Shown here: one piece after another, positions 46,423 through 56,160 of the stretch
Layout: each line of letters starts with the position of its first letter
Numbering within the stretch: the first letter of the stretch is position 1
Assembly: GCF_009720775.1 (NCBI RefSeq)
Contig: NZ_WNKW01000004.1
Location: forward strand, 124,001-188,000
DNA: 64,000 nucleotides
Origin: Pseudoduganella danionis
GTDB lineage: Bacteria; Pseudomonadota; Gammaproteobacteria; Burkholderiales; Burkholderiaceae_D
Reading direction: 5' to 3'
Notes under the pieces: generated by a model
What the model saw: the letters and a program-made list of their open reading frames with translations, nothing else
Told to the model about the DNA's origin: nothing
Database searches by the model: none
Translations under genes and position numbers: made by a program

Positions 46423-47499
46423 ATGAAACCCTCCATGCTGGCCAAGCTCGATCAACTGGCAAACCGCCTGACCGAGCTCGATGAATTGCTGATGTCCGAA
46501 GGCGCCACCAACAATATGGACGCCTACCGCAAGATGACGCGCGAACACGCGGAACTCGGTCCGCTGGTGGCGCTCTACCACGACTACCAGCAGGCGCTCG
46601 GCGATATCGCCACGGCGCAGGAAATGCTGTCCGATCCCGACATGAAAGAGTTCGCCCAGGACGAAATCGATGCGGCCAAAGCCCGTCTGGCCGAGCTGGA
46701 ACTGGAACTGCAGAAAATGCTGCTGCCCAAGGATGCGAATGACGAGCGCAACATCTTCCTCGAAATCCGTGCCGGCACGGGCGGCGACGAATCGGCCCTG
46801 TTTGCGGGCGACCTGCTGCGCATGTACACGCGCTTTGCCGAACGCAACCGCTGGCAAGTGGAAGTGGTGTCCGAGTCGCCATCCGATCTGGGCGGCTACC
46901 GCGAAGTCATCGTGCGGCTGGTCGGCAACAGCGTGTATTCCAAACTCAAGTTCGAATCAGGCGGCCACCGCGTGCAGCGCGTGCCGGCCACCGAAACCCA
47001 GGGCCGCATCCACACGTCTGCCTGCACGGTGGCGGTGATGCCGGAAGCGGACGAAGTGGAAGACGTCAACATCAATCCGGCCGACCTGCGCATCGATACC
47101 TTCCGCGCTTCGGGCGCCGGTGGTCAGCACATCAACAAAACCGATTCGGCCGTGCGGATTACCCACCTGCCGACCGGCATCGTGGTGGAGTGCCAGGATG
47201 ACCGCTCGCAGCACAAGAACAAGGCGCAAGCGCTCAAAGTGTTGGCTGCACGCATCAAAGACGTGCAACTGCGCGAACAGCAATCGAAGGAAGCGGCCAC
47301 CCGCAAGAGCCTGATCGGCTCGGGCGACCGCAGCGAACGTATCCGCACCTACAACTACCCGCAAGGCCGCATGACGGACCACCGCATCAATCTGACAATG
47401 TACAAGCTGGATTTCATCATGGATGGCGACCTGACCGAACTGACCAATGCGCTGGCCGCAGAACATCAGGCCGAACAGCTAGCCGCGCTCGGCGACTGA
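46423..47499 (+). CDS. prfA: Peptide chain release factor 1
   Basis: 358 residues from the ATG at 46423. The codon-recognition segment [17 protein letters not shown] contains the RF1-type Pro-Ala-Thr motif for UAA/UAG. The GGQ motif ([11 protein letters not shown]) is the peptidyl-tRNA hydrolysis site and the target of PrmC methylation. The prmC gene lies two genes downstream. Confidence 0.96.
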   Translation: MKPSMLAKLDQLANRLTELDELLMSEGATNNMDAYRKMTREHAELGPLVALYHDYQQALGDIATAQEMLSDPDMKEFAQDEIDAAKARLAELELELQKMLLPKDANDERNIFLEIRAGTGGDESALFAGDLLRMYTRFAERNRWQVEVVSESPSDLGGYREVIVRLVGNSVYSKLKFESGGHRVQRVPATETQGRIHTSACTVAVMPEADEVEDVNINPADLRIDTFRASGAGGQHINKTDSAVRITHLPTGIVVECQDDRSQHKNKAQALKVLAARIKDVQLREQQSKEAATRKSLIGSGDRSERIRTYNYPQGRMTDHRINLTMYKLDFIMDGDLTELTNALAAEHQAEQLAALGD

Positions 47500-47608
47500 T
47501 CACCCAGCCTGCCAGCCGTCTATCTTCGTAAGCAAGAAATAAGGCGGAATTGGCAACTCTGTGCGAGAATCATTCATACTATATTTGAACCCTCAACCGG
47601 ATTTATTT

Positions 47609-48079
47609 ATGAACCCATCGCGTACACCGTTGCTGCTTATTTCCGCCATCAGTTTCGCCATGCTGGCCGTCGCGCTGATCCTGCAGCACGTACTGGATAT
47701 GCTGCCTTGCCCGCTGTGCGTGATCCAGCGCTATCTGTTCCTCGCCATCGGCATCGTCACGCTGGTGGGCGCCTACCGCAAGCCGGTGTTCTACACGGGC
47801 CTGGGCCTGCTGGGCGCGCTCGGTGGTCTGGGCACGGCTGGCAAACATCTGTACGTGCTGGCCCATCCGGGCCTGTCCTGCGGCATCGATCCGATGGAAA
47901 CCGTGCTCAATAAACTGCCGGCTGCCACCTATCTGCCTTTCCTGTTCCGCGCGGACGGCCTGTGCGAAGACGCCACCGCGCCTTTCCTCGGCCTGTCCAT
48001 CCCGCAGTGGTCCTTCCTTGGCTTTGCCGCCGTCACGCTGGCACTGGGCTGGGTGTTGCTGCGCCGCCGTCACGCATGA
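47609..48079 (+). CDS. dsbB: Disulfide bond formation protein DsbB
   Basis: 156 residues, four membrane segments. The first periplasmic loop has Cys34-Pro-Leu-Cys37 followed by the conserved Arg41. The second pair is Cys91 and Cys119 in the second periplasmic loop. DsbB reoxidises DsbA using ubiquinone. The start at 47609 is chosen because upstream in-frame codons are not membrane-like. Its stop overlaps the prmC start as ATGA, so the two are translationally coupled. Its place between prfA and prmC is unusual. Confidence 0.92.
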   Translation: MNPSRTPLLLISAISFAMLAVALILQHVLDMLPCPLCVIQRYLFLAIGIVTLVGAYRKPVFYTGLGLLGALGGLGTAGKHLYVLAHPGLSCGIDPMETVLNKLPAATYLPFLFRADGLCEDATAPFLGLSIPQWSFLGFAAVTLALGWVLLRRRHA

Positions 48080-48933
48080 TACGCAGTACGGACGAGATAA
48101 GCGCCGGCCTCAGCCTGGCCGCTGCACAGGTTCAGGCGCTGCTCGATCCGCTCGACAACCGCATACTGCTGTGCCACGCACTCAATCTGAGCCGGGTCAG
48201 CCTGATTACTCAGTCCGAGCGCGCGCTGAACGCCGAGGAAGCGGCGCGCTATGGCGCGCTGGTGCAGCGCCGCCTGCGCGGCGAACCGGTGGCCTACATC
48301 GTCGGCCAGCGCGAATTCTTCGGCCTGCCGTTCGAAGTCAGCAGCGCCGTGCTGATCCCCCGTCCCGATACCGAACTGCTGGTGGAGTTGGCGCTCGAAC
48401 GTTTGCCGCCGCAAGGCCGCGTGCTCGACATGGGCACCGGCAGCGGCGCCATCGCCGTGGCGATCGCCCATAGCCGCAAGGATGCGGCCGTGACCGCGCT
48501 GGATGTCAGCGCCGAGGCGCTGGAAGTGGCCGGCCGCAATGCGGCGCACAACCATTGCCACATCAATTTTTTGCGCAGTGACTGGTTTGCCGCTCTGGCG
48601 CACCAGCCGCGCTACGATCTGATCGTCTCCAACCCGCCGTATATCGCCAGTGGCGACCGCCATCTGGGCGAGGGCGACCTGCGTTTCGAACCGAGCGGTG
48701 CCCTGACCGATTTTGCCGATGGTCTGACGGCACTGCGCACCATCATCGCCGGTGCCACCCAGCACCTGCATGACGGTTGCTGGCTGCTGCTCGAACACGG
48801 CTACGACCAGGCCGAGGCCGTACGCGCCTGCCTGACCCAGCACGGCTATTTCGAGGTGCAGAGCTGGCAGGATCTGGCCGGCATAGCCCGCGTCAGCGGC
48901 GGCCGGCTGGCCATGCCCGCCCTTTCTGCCTGA
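48076..48933 (+). CDS. prmC: Release factor glutamine methyltransferase PrmC
   Basis: 285 residues; the start overlaps the dsbB stop (ATGA). The N-terminal helical RF-binding domain covers about 1-90. AdoMet motif I is VLDMGTGSGAIAVA and the catalytic NPPY is in LIVSNPPYIAS. It methylates the Gln of the GGQ motif of RF1 and RF2. Functional link to prfA upstream. Confidence 0.94.
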   Translation: MIRSTDEISAGLSLAAAQVQALLDPLDNRILLCHALNLSRVSLITQSERALNAEEAARYGALVQRRLRGEPVAYIVGQREFFGLPFEVSSAVLIPRPDTELLVELALERLPPQGRVLDMGTGSGAIAVAIAHSRKDAAVTALDVSAEALEVAGRNAAHNHCHINFLRSDWFAALAHQPRYDLIVSNPPYIASGDRHLGEGDLRFEPSGALTDFADGLTALRTIIAGATQHLHDGCWLLLEHGYDQAEAVRACLTQHGYFEVQSWQDLAGIARVSGGRLAMPALSA

Positions 48934-48984
48934 GCCGCGCGCATTTGATACACTAGCCAGCGGATTGCGCACGACCCGCGCACT

Positions 48985-49060
48985 GCCCCGAAATGGGGCG
49001 CTTGCCAACACGATTTCGCGTTTTCGGTTAATCTCGCTGCGCATCGCCGATTTGCGATGC
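48985..49060. other. Two hairpins in the gshA leader
   Basis: GCCCC/GGGGC (48985-48999) and GCATCGC/GCGATGC (49041-49060) lie between prmC and gshA. The first may end the prmC transcript weakly; no U-tract is present. Confidence 0.35.
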
Positions 49061-49097
49061 GGCCGTCACCCTGCTGCACAAACGAAAGGAAAACCGA

Positions 49098-50696
49098 GTG
49101 TCTCCAACCTTGACTCGCCGTCTGGCCCTGCTGGCCCAGCCTGAGCACCACGCGCTGCTGGGTGGCCTGCGCGGCATCGAACGCGAAACCCTGCGCGTGG
49201 ACGACCACGGCCATCTGGCCAGCACGCCCCATCCGCTGGCACTGGGCTCGGCCCTGACGCATCCGCAGATCACCACCGATTACGCCGAGACGCTGCTGGA
49301 ATTCATCACGCCGGCTGAAACCGACATCGCTAGCACGCTCGCCAAGCTCGATGGCATCCACCGCTATGCCTACAGCAAGCTGGGCCAGGAACTGCTGTGG
49401 AGCCAGTCCATGCCGGCCACGCTGCCGGCCGAGCAAGACATCGCCATCGCCTGGTATGGCACTTCGAATATGGGCATGCTCAAGCATGTGTACCGGCGCG
49501 GTCTGGCGCTGCGCTACGGCAAAGCCATGCAGTGCATCGCCGGCATCCATTACAACTACTCGCTCGACGAAGGCCTGTGGCGCCTGCTGGCCGCCAGCGA
49601 ACCGTCAGCCCGTCCGCTCACCACCAAGGCTTACCAGTCGGACGCCTATCTGGCCACCATCCGCAATTTCCGCCGCTATAGCTGGCTGCTGATGTATCTG
49701 TTTGGTGCCTCGCCGGCACTGCAGAAGGGCTTCCTGCGCGGTCGCCCGCACCAGCTCGAAACTCTGTCGGATGACACGCTCTACCTGCCCTATGCCACCA
49801 GTTTGCGCATGAGCGATCTCGGCTATCAGAACGATGCCCAGTCCGGCCTGAGTCCGCACGAAAACTGTCTGGACAGCTATGTGGCAGCCCTGACCAAGGC
49901 CGTCAACCAGCCGTATGCACCGTATGCCGCGCTGGGCACCAAACGCGATGACGAATGGATACAACTGAGCACCAACGTGCTGCAGATCGAAAACGAGTAC
50001 TACGCGACCATCCGGCCGAAACGCGTGATCCAGACGGGCGAGCGGCCCATCCAGGCATTGTGCTCGCGCGGCGTGCAGTACATCGAAGTGCGCTGCATGG
50101 ATGTCGATCCGTTCGAACCGATAGGCATCAGCCTGACGGCCGGCCGCTTCCTCGATACCTTCCTGCTATTCTGCGCGCTCGAACACAGCGCCGCCATCAC
50201 GCCCGAAGAAGGCCTGCGCCACACGGCCAACTTTGCCCGCACCGTCAAGGAAGGCCGCCGTCCGGGCCTGCTGCTGGACCGCGGCGATGCCGAAGTCACG
50301 CTGCAGGAATGGGGCCAGCAATTGCTGGCGCAGATGGCGCCTGTGGCGGCCCTGCTCGACACCCGCCATGGTGACAACGCGCACAGCGCAGCGCTGGCCG
50401 AACAGGCTGCCAAGCTGGCCGATCCTGCCCTCACACCATCGGCCAAGGTGTTGGATGCGCTGCGCACGCATGGCAATTCGTTTGCCGCTTTCGGAATGGC
50501 GCAGAGCCAGCGCCATGCCGCCTACTTCCGCAGCCATGCACCAAGCGCAGACGAGAACGCTTACTTCGACCAACTGGCCACGGCCTCGCTGGACGAACAG
50601 GCCGCCATGGAAGCAGCGCCGCGCATCGCCTTCGACGACTACGTGGCAGCCTACCGCGCCAGCAATCTCTGCCACTCCAGCGGCGAATGCGACTAA
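49098..50696 (+). CDS. gshA: Glutamate-cysteine ligase GshA
   Basis: 532 residues with a GTG start preceded by GAAAGGAAAA. The sequence [24 protein letters not shown] (split) with the ATP/Mg-binding Glu residues, [13 protein letters not shown] and [14 protein letters not shown] are hallmarks of the E. coli-type enzyme. It joins glutamate and cysteine in glutathione synthesis. gshB is not in the window. Length fits the family (about 520-530). Confidence 0.94.
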   Translation: MSPTLTRRLALLAQPEHHALLGGLRGIERETLRVDDHGHLASTPHPLALGSALTHPQITTDYAETLLEFITPAETDIASTLAKLDGIHRYAYSKLGQELLWSQSMPATLPAEQDIAIAWYGTSNMGMLKHVYRRGLALRYGKAMQCIAGIHYNYSLDEGLWRLLAASEPSARPLTTKAYQSDAYLATIRNFRRYSWLLMYLFGASPALQKGFLRGRPHQLETLSDDTLYLPYATSLRMSDLGYQNDAQSGLSPHENCLDSYVAALTKAVNQPYAPYAALGTKRDDEWIQLSTNVLQIENEYYATIRPKRVIQTGERPIQALCSRGVQYIEVRCMDVDPFEPIGISLTAGRFLDTFLLFCALEHSAAITPEEGLRHTANFARTVKEGRRPGLLLDRGDAEVTLQEWGQQLLAQMAPVAALLDTRHGDNAHSAALAEQAAKLADPALTPSAKVLDALRTHGNSFAAFGMAQSQRHAAYFRSHAPSADENAYFDQLATASLDEQAAMEAAPRIAFDDYVAAYRASNLCHSSGECD

Positions 50697-50736
50697 ACTA
50701 GGGGCTTGATCACCGCATCTTCTGCGCGAGGCCCCT

Positions 50737-51780
50737 TTGCTCACCTTCTACAACGAACTGCACGCCCAGCATCGCGGCCGCCACGAATTCTTCCGTGGCG
50801 AGCTGAAACCCTGCTTCGAGAAACCGGAGCGGGTCGACAGCGTGCTGGCCGAGCTGGGGCGGCGCGGGCTGGGGCGCATCGTCACGCCGCAAGGCGTGCC
50901 ACTGATGTCGCTCGAGCGCATCCACACGCCGCGCTATCTGCACTTCCTGCGCCACGCGTGGGCTGACTGGCTGGCACTCGATCCGGCCAACGCGGACAAG
51001 GATGCGTTTCCGGCCGTGTGGCCCGTGCGCTCGCTGCGCAGCGATATCGAACCCGATAATTTCTGCGCCAAATTAGGCCTGTATTCGATGGATAGCGGCA
51101 CGCCGCTGACGGCCGGCACGTGGACGGCTGCCAAGACGGGCGCCGATTGCGCCGTCAATGCAGCCCATGCGCTGCGCCTTGGCGAACGCGGTGCGTTCGT
51201 ACTGAGCCGCCCGCCCGGCCACCATGCCGGCGCGGATTTCTACGGCGGCTACTGCTTCCTCAACAATGCCGCGCTGGCAGCCCAGCACATGCTCGACGAT
51301 GGCGCGCGCCGCGTCGCCATCCTCGATCTGGACTACCACCACGGCAACGGCACGCAGAGCATCTTCTATCACCGCAACGATGTGCTGTTCATTTCCATCC
51401 ACGCTGATCCGCGCTACGAATACCCGTTCTATCTGGGTCATGCCGATGAAAAAGGTGTCGGGGCGGGCCAGGGATGCAATCTGAATCTGCCGCTGCCGGC
51501 CGGCAGCAGCGCAGCTAGCTGGTTCAGCGCGCTGGAAACCGCCTGCATCCGTCTGGGTAGCTTCGCGCCCGATGCGCTGGTGGTGTCGCTGGGGGTGGAT
51601 ACCTTTGCCGGCGACCCGCTGTCGCGCTTTGCACTACAGAGTGCCGATTACCTGCGTATAGGCGAGCGCCTGGCCTATCTGAACCTGCCCACTGCCTTCA
51701 TTTTCGAAGGCGGCTATGCCGTCAAGGAACTGGGCACCAATGTAGTCAATGTGCTGGAAGGCTACGAGACCGCCTTGTAG
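50737..51780 (+). CDS. Histone deacetylase / acetylpolyamine amidohydrolase family protein
   Basis: 347 residues with a likely TTG start (MLTFYNELHAQHRGRHEFFRGEL, split). The active site shows RPPGHHAG (tandem His), GYCFLNNAA, the zinc ligands in LDLDYHHGNGTQ, and DTFAGDPLS in the C-terminal part. It belongs to the class II HDAC-like bacterial enzymes that deacetylate polyamines or other small amides. Cytoplasmic. It follows gshA by 40 bp and could be co-transcribed. Confidence 0.88.
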   Translation: MLTFYNELHAQHRGRHEFFRGELKPCFEKPERVDSVLAELGRRGLGRIVTPQGVPLMSLERIHTPRYLHFLRHAWADWLALDPANADKDAFPAVWPVRSLRSDIEPDNFCAKLGLYSMDSGTPLTAGTWTAAKTGADCAVNAAHALRLGERGAFVLSRPPGHHAGADFYGGYCFLNNAALAAQHMLDDGARRVAILDLDYHHGNGTQSIFYHRNDVLFISIHADPRYEYPFYLGHADEKGVGAGQGCNLNLPLPAGSSAASWFSALETACIRLGSFAPDALVVSLGVDTFAGDPLSRFALQSADYLRIGERLAYLNLPTAFIFEGGYAVKELGTNVVNVLEGYETAL

Positions 51781-51881
51781 TTCGCCAGAATACAGTGGGG
51801 GCCGGAGCCTAACTCAAGTAGTCCGTCTCTGGAACGAACTCCCTGCCTTCAGCAGCGACACCTCTTACACAAAAAATTTGA

Positions 51882-51920
51882 ATTAAATCGCTTGCTATTT
51901 AGTTTTGTGCGATATATATT
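51882..51920 (+). promoter_or_regulatory. OhrR-type operator 1 and promoter of ohr
   Basis: A 9-4-9 dyad (ATTAAATCG / CTATTTAGT, spacer CTTG) spans 51882-51903. It overlaps a promoter with -35 TTGCTA (51892-51897), 17-bp spacer and -10 TATATT (51915-51920). The AT-rich dyad is of the MarR/OhrR kind. No ohrR gene lies nearby, so the regulator is inferred. Confidence 0.6.
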
Positions 51921-51971
51921 GTGCACATGGACGCGAGAAAACGTCCGGAACTGAAAATCAAGTAGCACACT

Positions 51972-51993
51972 ATACAATCGCAAGCAATTTACT
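51972..51993 (+). promoter_or_regulatory. OhrR-type operator 2 in the ohr leader
   Basis: A second 9-4-9 dyad (ATACAATCG / CAATTTACT, spacer CAAG) starts exactly 90 bp after the first and 44 bp before the ohr start. Half-sites of both dyads share the pattern A-n-n-n-A-A-T-n-G. Confidence 0.5.
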
Positions 51994-52015
51994 TTCATCT
52001 TAAAAGGAAGCCATC

Positions 52016-52441
52016 ATGTCGATCAAACAAGTTCTGTACCGCGCCAATGCCAAATCCACCGGTGGCCGCGAAGGCCGCGCTGTCTCCTCGGACGGCGTAC
52101 TGGATGTGAAACTGACCACCCCGAAAGAACTGGGCGGTGCCGGTGCCGTGGGCACCAACCCTGAACAGCTGTTCGCGGCTGGCTACTCGGCCTGCTTCAT
52201 CGGTGCACTGAAATTCGTCGGCGGCCGCGACAAGATCGCCGTACCGGCTGATGTGGCTATCGACGCCACCGTCGGCATCGGCGCCATCGAAACGGGCTTC
52301 GGCATCGAAGTGGAACTGAAAATCTCGCTGCCGGGTGTGGAACGCGACGTGGCCGAGAAACTGGTGGCCGCTGCCCACATCGTCTGCCCTTATTCGAACG
52401 CGACCCGCGGCAACATCGACGTCACCCTGACCATCGTTTAA
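52016..52441 (+). CDS. ohr: Organic hydroperoxide resistance protein Ohr
   Basis: 141 residues of the OsmC/Ohr fold. The reactive Cys60 ([10 protein letters not shown]) and resolving Cys124 ([12 protein letters not shown]), Arg18 and Glu50 are all at the positions seen in Ohr rather than OsmC. Ohr reduces organic and fatty-acid hydroperoxides with lipoylated proteins as reductant. AAAGGAAG precedes the ATG. Control by an OhrR-type repressor is suggested by the two dyads upstream. Confidence 0.93.
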   Translation: MSIKQVLYRANAKSTGGREGRAVSSDGVLDVKLTTPKELGGAGAVGTNPEQLFAAGYSACFIGALKFVGGRDKIAVPADVAIDATVGIGAIETGFGIEVELKISLPGVERDVAEKLVAAAHIVCPYSNATRGNIDVTLTIV

Positions 52442-52538
52442 GCAGAACGGTGACAGCGCAGCAGCGCCCTGCTGCTGCCGCTTCAATCACGCCAGCCTTT
52501 GCCCTACAATCAGGCTTTCCCCTTTACAGGAAGCTGTG

Positions 52539-52991
52539 ATGATTGAATGGCAATGGCTGGCGTTTGACGACATACCCCGCCTCGACTGGTATCAGGTGCT
52601 GCTGCAGCGCCAGCAGGTGTTCATCCTCGAACAGACCTGTCTCTATCCCGACATCGACGGATGCGATCCGCTTTGCCACCATTTGATGGCCTGGCGCGAG
52701 ATCGCCGGCGTACGCACACTGGTCGCCTATCTGCGCTGCGTGCCGCCCGGTGTGAAATACGCAGAAATGTCGCTGGGCCGCGTGCTGACCACGCAGGCCG
52801 GCCGCGGCAGCGGCATAGGCCACACCTTGCTGGCCAAAGCGATTCCGCTGGCCGAAGCACTGCATCCGGGCCATGGCTTCCGCATTGGTGCCCAAGCCCA
52901 TCTGGAAAAATTCTACGGCAGCTACGGCTTCCGCAAAGTCACCGAGCCGTATGACGAAGACGGCATCCTGCACATCGACATGGTGCGATAA
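52539..52991 (+). CDS. GNAT-family N-acetyltransferase, ElaA-like
   Basis: 150 residues from the ATG at 52539 (AGGAAG upstream; a GTG one codon earlier is possible). The acetyl-CoA loop is GRVLTTQAGRGSGIGHTLL, about residues 80-98. The N-terminal EWQWLAFDDIPRLDWYQVLLQRQQVF and the C-terminal EKFYGSYGFRKVTEPYDEDGILH (both split) match the ElaA branch. Substrate unknown. Confidence 0.85.
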   Translation: MIEWQWLAFDDIPRLDWYQVLLQRQQVFILEQTCLYPDIDGCDPLCHHLMAWREIAGVRTLVAYLRCVPPGVKYAEMSLGRVLTTQAGRGSGIGHTLLAKAIPLAEALHPGHGFRIGAQAHLEKFYGSYGFRKVTEPYDEDGILHIDMVR

Positions 52992-53020
52992 AAAAAGGCA
53001 GCCGAAGCTGCCTTCTTTTA
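52991..53020. terminator. Bidirectional intrinsic terminator
   Basis: AAGGCAGC / GCTGCCTT close on CGAA with A-run and T-rich flanks. It lies between the convergent GNAT and FKBP genes. Confidence 0.85.
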
Positions 53021-53033
53021 TCCGCCAGATGGC

Positions 53034-53885
53034 TTACTTCACCGTCACCAGCTGGATATCGAAGATCAGCGTGGAGTTAGGCGGAATATTGTTCTGCTGA
53101 GTAGAACCATAAGCAAGGCTAGGCGGAATGGTCAAGGTACGGGTGCCGCCCGCCAGCATGCCGACCAGACCCTGCTCCCAACCCTGGATCACTTTACCGC
53201 TACCCAGCACGAAGTCGAAGGTGGCGCCGCCTACATTCGATTCGATCTTGTTACCGCGCAGACTAGGCTTGGTACCGTCATACAGGTACAGGGTGTAGTA
53301 CACGCTCAGATTCTTGCCCGAGGCCGCGGCAGTGCCGCTGCCGATCACCACATCCACACTGGTGAGCGTAGTAGGCGGTGGCACAACGACAGGGATAATG
53401 CCCTTGGTCACATCCACCAGTTCGAAGTCGTACACCAGCGGGCTATTGGCCGGAATCGCCGGATAGGTGATGCCATTGGCCTTCACTTCCACGCGTGAGT
53501 TGGTGCCATAGGCCATATTGGCCGGCAGGATGGCCGTGCGCTTGCCGCCTATCTTCATGCCGATGATGGTCTGGTCCCAGCCCGTCACCACATTGCCCAC
53601 GCCCAGCGTGAACGGTGCGGCCGGCTTGCCCGTATCGACCGAGCTTTCTACTTTGGCGCCTTTGAAATCGGCTTTGGTGGCGTCATACAGATAGCCCACC
53701 ATATTGATGGTGACCAGATCGCCAGCGGCTGCCACAGCACCCGTGCCCACCAGCGTTTCCGTCACTTTGTAGGCAGGCTGCACAATGACTGCTGCTACCG
53801 GAGTCTTGTCCGTACCTGCACCGCCACACGCGGTCAGGGCTGCCGCGCATACCGCTGCTGCCACGATTTGAAACGTCGATTTCAT
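53034..53885 (-). CDS. Lipoprotein with two FKBP-type peptidyl-prolyl isomerase domains
   Basis: 283 residues from the ATG at 53885. Lipobox LTAC gives lipid-modified Cys20, then a Gly/Thr linker. FKBP domain 1 covers about 42-160 (VVTGWDQTIIGMKIGGKRTAILP, MAYGTNS, split). Domain 2 covers about 176-283 (VIQGWEQGLVGMLAGGTRTLTIPPSLAYGS, split). A Pro-rich hinge (VVVPPPTT) links them. Domain 2 keeps the canonical VIxGWEQG and PxxLAYG motifs; domain 1 is more diverged, with an insertion before its last strand. It would assist folding of envelope proteins. Confidence 0.88.
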   Translation of the reverse strand: MKSTFQIVAAAVCAAALTACGGAGTDKTPVAAVIVQPAYKVTETLVGTGAVAAAGDLVTINMVGYLYDATKADFKGAKVESSVDTGKPAAPFTLGVGNVVTGWDQTIIGMKIGGKRTAILPANMAYGTNSRVEVKANGITYPAIPANSPLVYDFELVDVTKGIIPVVVPPPTTLTSVDVVIGSGTAAASGKNLSVYYTLYLYDGTKPSLRGNKIESNVGGATFDFVLGSGKVIQGWEQGLVGMLAGGTRTLTIPPSLAYGSTQQNNIPPNSTLIFDIQLVTVK

Positions 53886-54024
53886 GATCACCTTCGAGGA
53901 GTATTCGTTATAAGCTGTGCGCCGCTGACGGCGCAGCGGCATTACGGAGCAGAAGTGTAGCAGACGGCGCGGCTTGCGCCCCGGCCACTACATTCAGTTA
54001 CATCTTTTTAACACGCCAGCGGGC

Positions 54025-55905
54025 TTAAATTTCCACCTGCGTGCCCAGTTCGATCACGCGGTTGGTTGGAATCTGGTAGTAGTCCGCCGCGCCGCGGGCG
54101 TTACGCGACATCGCCACGAACAGGTGTTCGCGCCACGTGGCCATGCCCGAACCCGGGGTCGAAATCACCGTCTGACGGGCGATGAAGAAAGAGGTCTCCA
54201 TCATCTCGAAGGTCATGCCCAGACGTTCGCACTGCGCCAGCGCCTTCGGAATATCGGGTTCATCCTTGAAGCCATAGTGCACATTGAGCTGATAGCACTG
54301 GTGGCCCAGTTCCGTGATCTTCACCTGATCGTCAGCCGGCACCCAAGGTTCTTCCACCACGTGTACGGTGAAGAACACCACGCGCTCGTGCAGTACCTTG
54401 TTGTGCGACAGATTATGCAGCAGCGCATGCGGTACGCCATCGCTCTCGCCACGCAGGAAGATGGCGGTGCCGTACACGCGGGTAGGCGGTGCCACGAACA
54501 GCGAGGACAGGAAGTCTTCCAGCGGAATCGCGTGTTTCTGCAGATTCTGGAACACCAGCGCGCGGCCGCGTTTCCACGTCAGCATAGTCGTGAACAGCAC
54601 GGCGCCCAGCAGCAGTGGGAACCAACCACCATGGAACAGTTTCAGCGTACTGGCCGAGAACAGCAGGATGTCCATGGTCAGGAAGAAGCCGGTGGCAGCC
54701 AGGCACAGGGCCAGCGGCAGATTCCAGCGGTAGCGCGTCACGAAGAAAGTCAGCACGGTGGTGCACAGCATGGTGGCCGTCACGGCGATACCGTAGGCAC
54801 CGGCCAGCTTGTCGGACGAACCGAAACCTACCACGGCCAGCAACACCACGCTCAGTTGCAGCCAGTTCACGGCCGGAATATAGATCTGGCCGATTTCGCT
54901 GGCCGAGGTGTGCATGATGCGCATGCGCGGCAGCAGACCCAGTGCAATCGCCTGCTTGGTCATCGAGAAGGTGCCGGAAATCGTCGCCTGCGAAGCAATC
55001 ACGGTAGCCGCAGTGGACAGGATCACCAGCGGGTACACGCTCCAAGCGCCGAGCTGCTGGAAGAACGGGTTATCGACGGCGGCCGGATTGACGATCAGCA
55101 GCGCGCCCTGGCCCAGATAGTTGAGCGCCAGCGCCGGGAACACGACCAGGAACCAGGCCGCGCGGATCGGCGACTTGCCGAAGTGGCCCATGTCGGCATA
55201 CAGCGCTTCCGCACCCGTGAACGCCAGTACCACGGCGCCCAGCGCCACGAAGGCGATCATGCGGTTTTCGAACATGAAACGTAGCGCATGGAAGGGATTG
55301 AGCGCAGCCAGAATCTGCGGCGCTTCGATGATATTCACCACGCCCATGGCCGCCAGCGCAGCAAACCAGATCACCATGATGGGGCCGAACCAGCGGCCGA
55401 TACCGGCCGTGCCTTGGTGCTGCAACGCGTACAGCGATACCAGCACGATGATGGTGAGCGGCACGATGTACTGCTCCAGCCCCGGCGCGGCCACTTCCAG
55501 ACCTTCGATCGCACTGAGCACGGAAATCGCAGGCGTAATCACGCTATCGCCATAGAACATGGTGGCGCCGAATACGCCCAGCAGCATCAGCGGGTAATGC
55601 GCGCGCGGTGCGGCCTTGCTGACGGAATTCAGCACCAGTGCCATCAGCGCCATGATCCCGCCTTCGCCGCGGTTATCGGCGCGCAGCACCAGCGTGACAT
55701 ATTTGAGGGAAACGATGAAAGTCAGACCCCAGAAAATCAGGGAGATAATGCCCAGCAGATTGGCTTCGTTAAGTGCCAGTCCATGTTCGGGATCGAAAAT
55801 GGTCTTCAGAGTGTACAGCGGGCTGGTACCGATGTCGCCGTAGACGATGCCCACGGCCGCCAGCGTGAGCGCGGCGAGACTACTTTTCTTGTGATGCTCG
55901 GTCAA
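54025..55905 (-). CDS. kup: Low-affinity potassium transporter Kup
   Basis: 626 residues from a TTG at 55905 preceded by AGGTG (an ATG 20 codons earlier lacks a ribosome site). The protein opens LAALTLAAVGIVYGDIGTSPLYTLK, the Kup signature GDIGTSPLY. About 12 membrane segments run to residue ~450 and a cytosolic domain follows. It takes up K+ with H+. Length fits the family (about 620-630). Confidence 0.94.
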   Translation of the reverse strand: MTEHHKKSSLAALTLAAVGIVYGDIGTSPLYTLKTIFDPEHGLALNEANLLGIISLIFWGLTFIVSLKYVTLVLRADNRGEGGIMALMALVLNSVSKAAPRAHYPLMLLGVFGATMFYGDSVITPAISVLSAIEGLEVAAPGLEQYIVPLTIIVLVSLYALQHQGTAGIGRWFGPIMVIWFAALAAMGVVNIIEAPQILAALNPFHALRFMFENRMIAFVALGAVVLAFTGAEALYADMGHFGKSPIRAAWFLVVFPALALNYLGQGALLIVNPAAVDNPFFQQLGAWSVYPLVILSTAATVIASQATISGTFSMTKQAIALGLLPRMRIMHTSASEIGQIYIPAVNWLQLSVVLLAVVGFGSSDKLAGAYGIAVTATMLCTTVLTFFVTRYRWNLPLALCLAATGFFLTMDILLFSASTLKLFHGGWFPLLLGAVLFTTMLTWKRGRALVFQNLQKHAIPLEDFLSSLFVAPPTRVYGTAIFLRGESDGVPHALLHNLSHNKVLHERVVFFTVHVVEEPWVPADDQVKITELGHQCYQLNVHYGFKDEPDIPKALAQCERLGMTFEMMETSFFIARQTVISTPGSGMATWREHLFVAMSRNARGAADYYQIPTNRVIELGTQVEI

Positions 55906-56160
55906 GATTGCACCTGTTGTTGTTTTGGTGCATTGCACAATAGGCCAACTATTTGCAAAAGGCAAGGAGATTTTCGCATGACGAATGGTTCGAAATTTCG
56001 ATATCGACAGTGTACGCCGCTGGCCTGCGAGTAGCGAGTTTTAGCGCGTCTTTAGCGAACTTGTGGCGCGCTCTTGCGCAGATTCTGGGCCGGCCCGCAG
56101 CGCCGATGCACCATTTCAGCGATAATGGCCGACCCGCCACATCCGCGCCCCCCGTTAGTC

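Noticed and set aside
53974..55284. 436-codon frame antisense to kup
   Set aside because: Same shadow effect; composition is His/Gln/Arg-rich and there is no ribosome site or domain.
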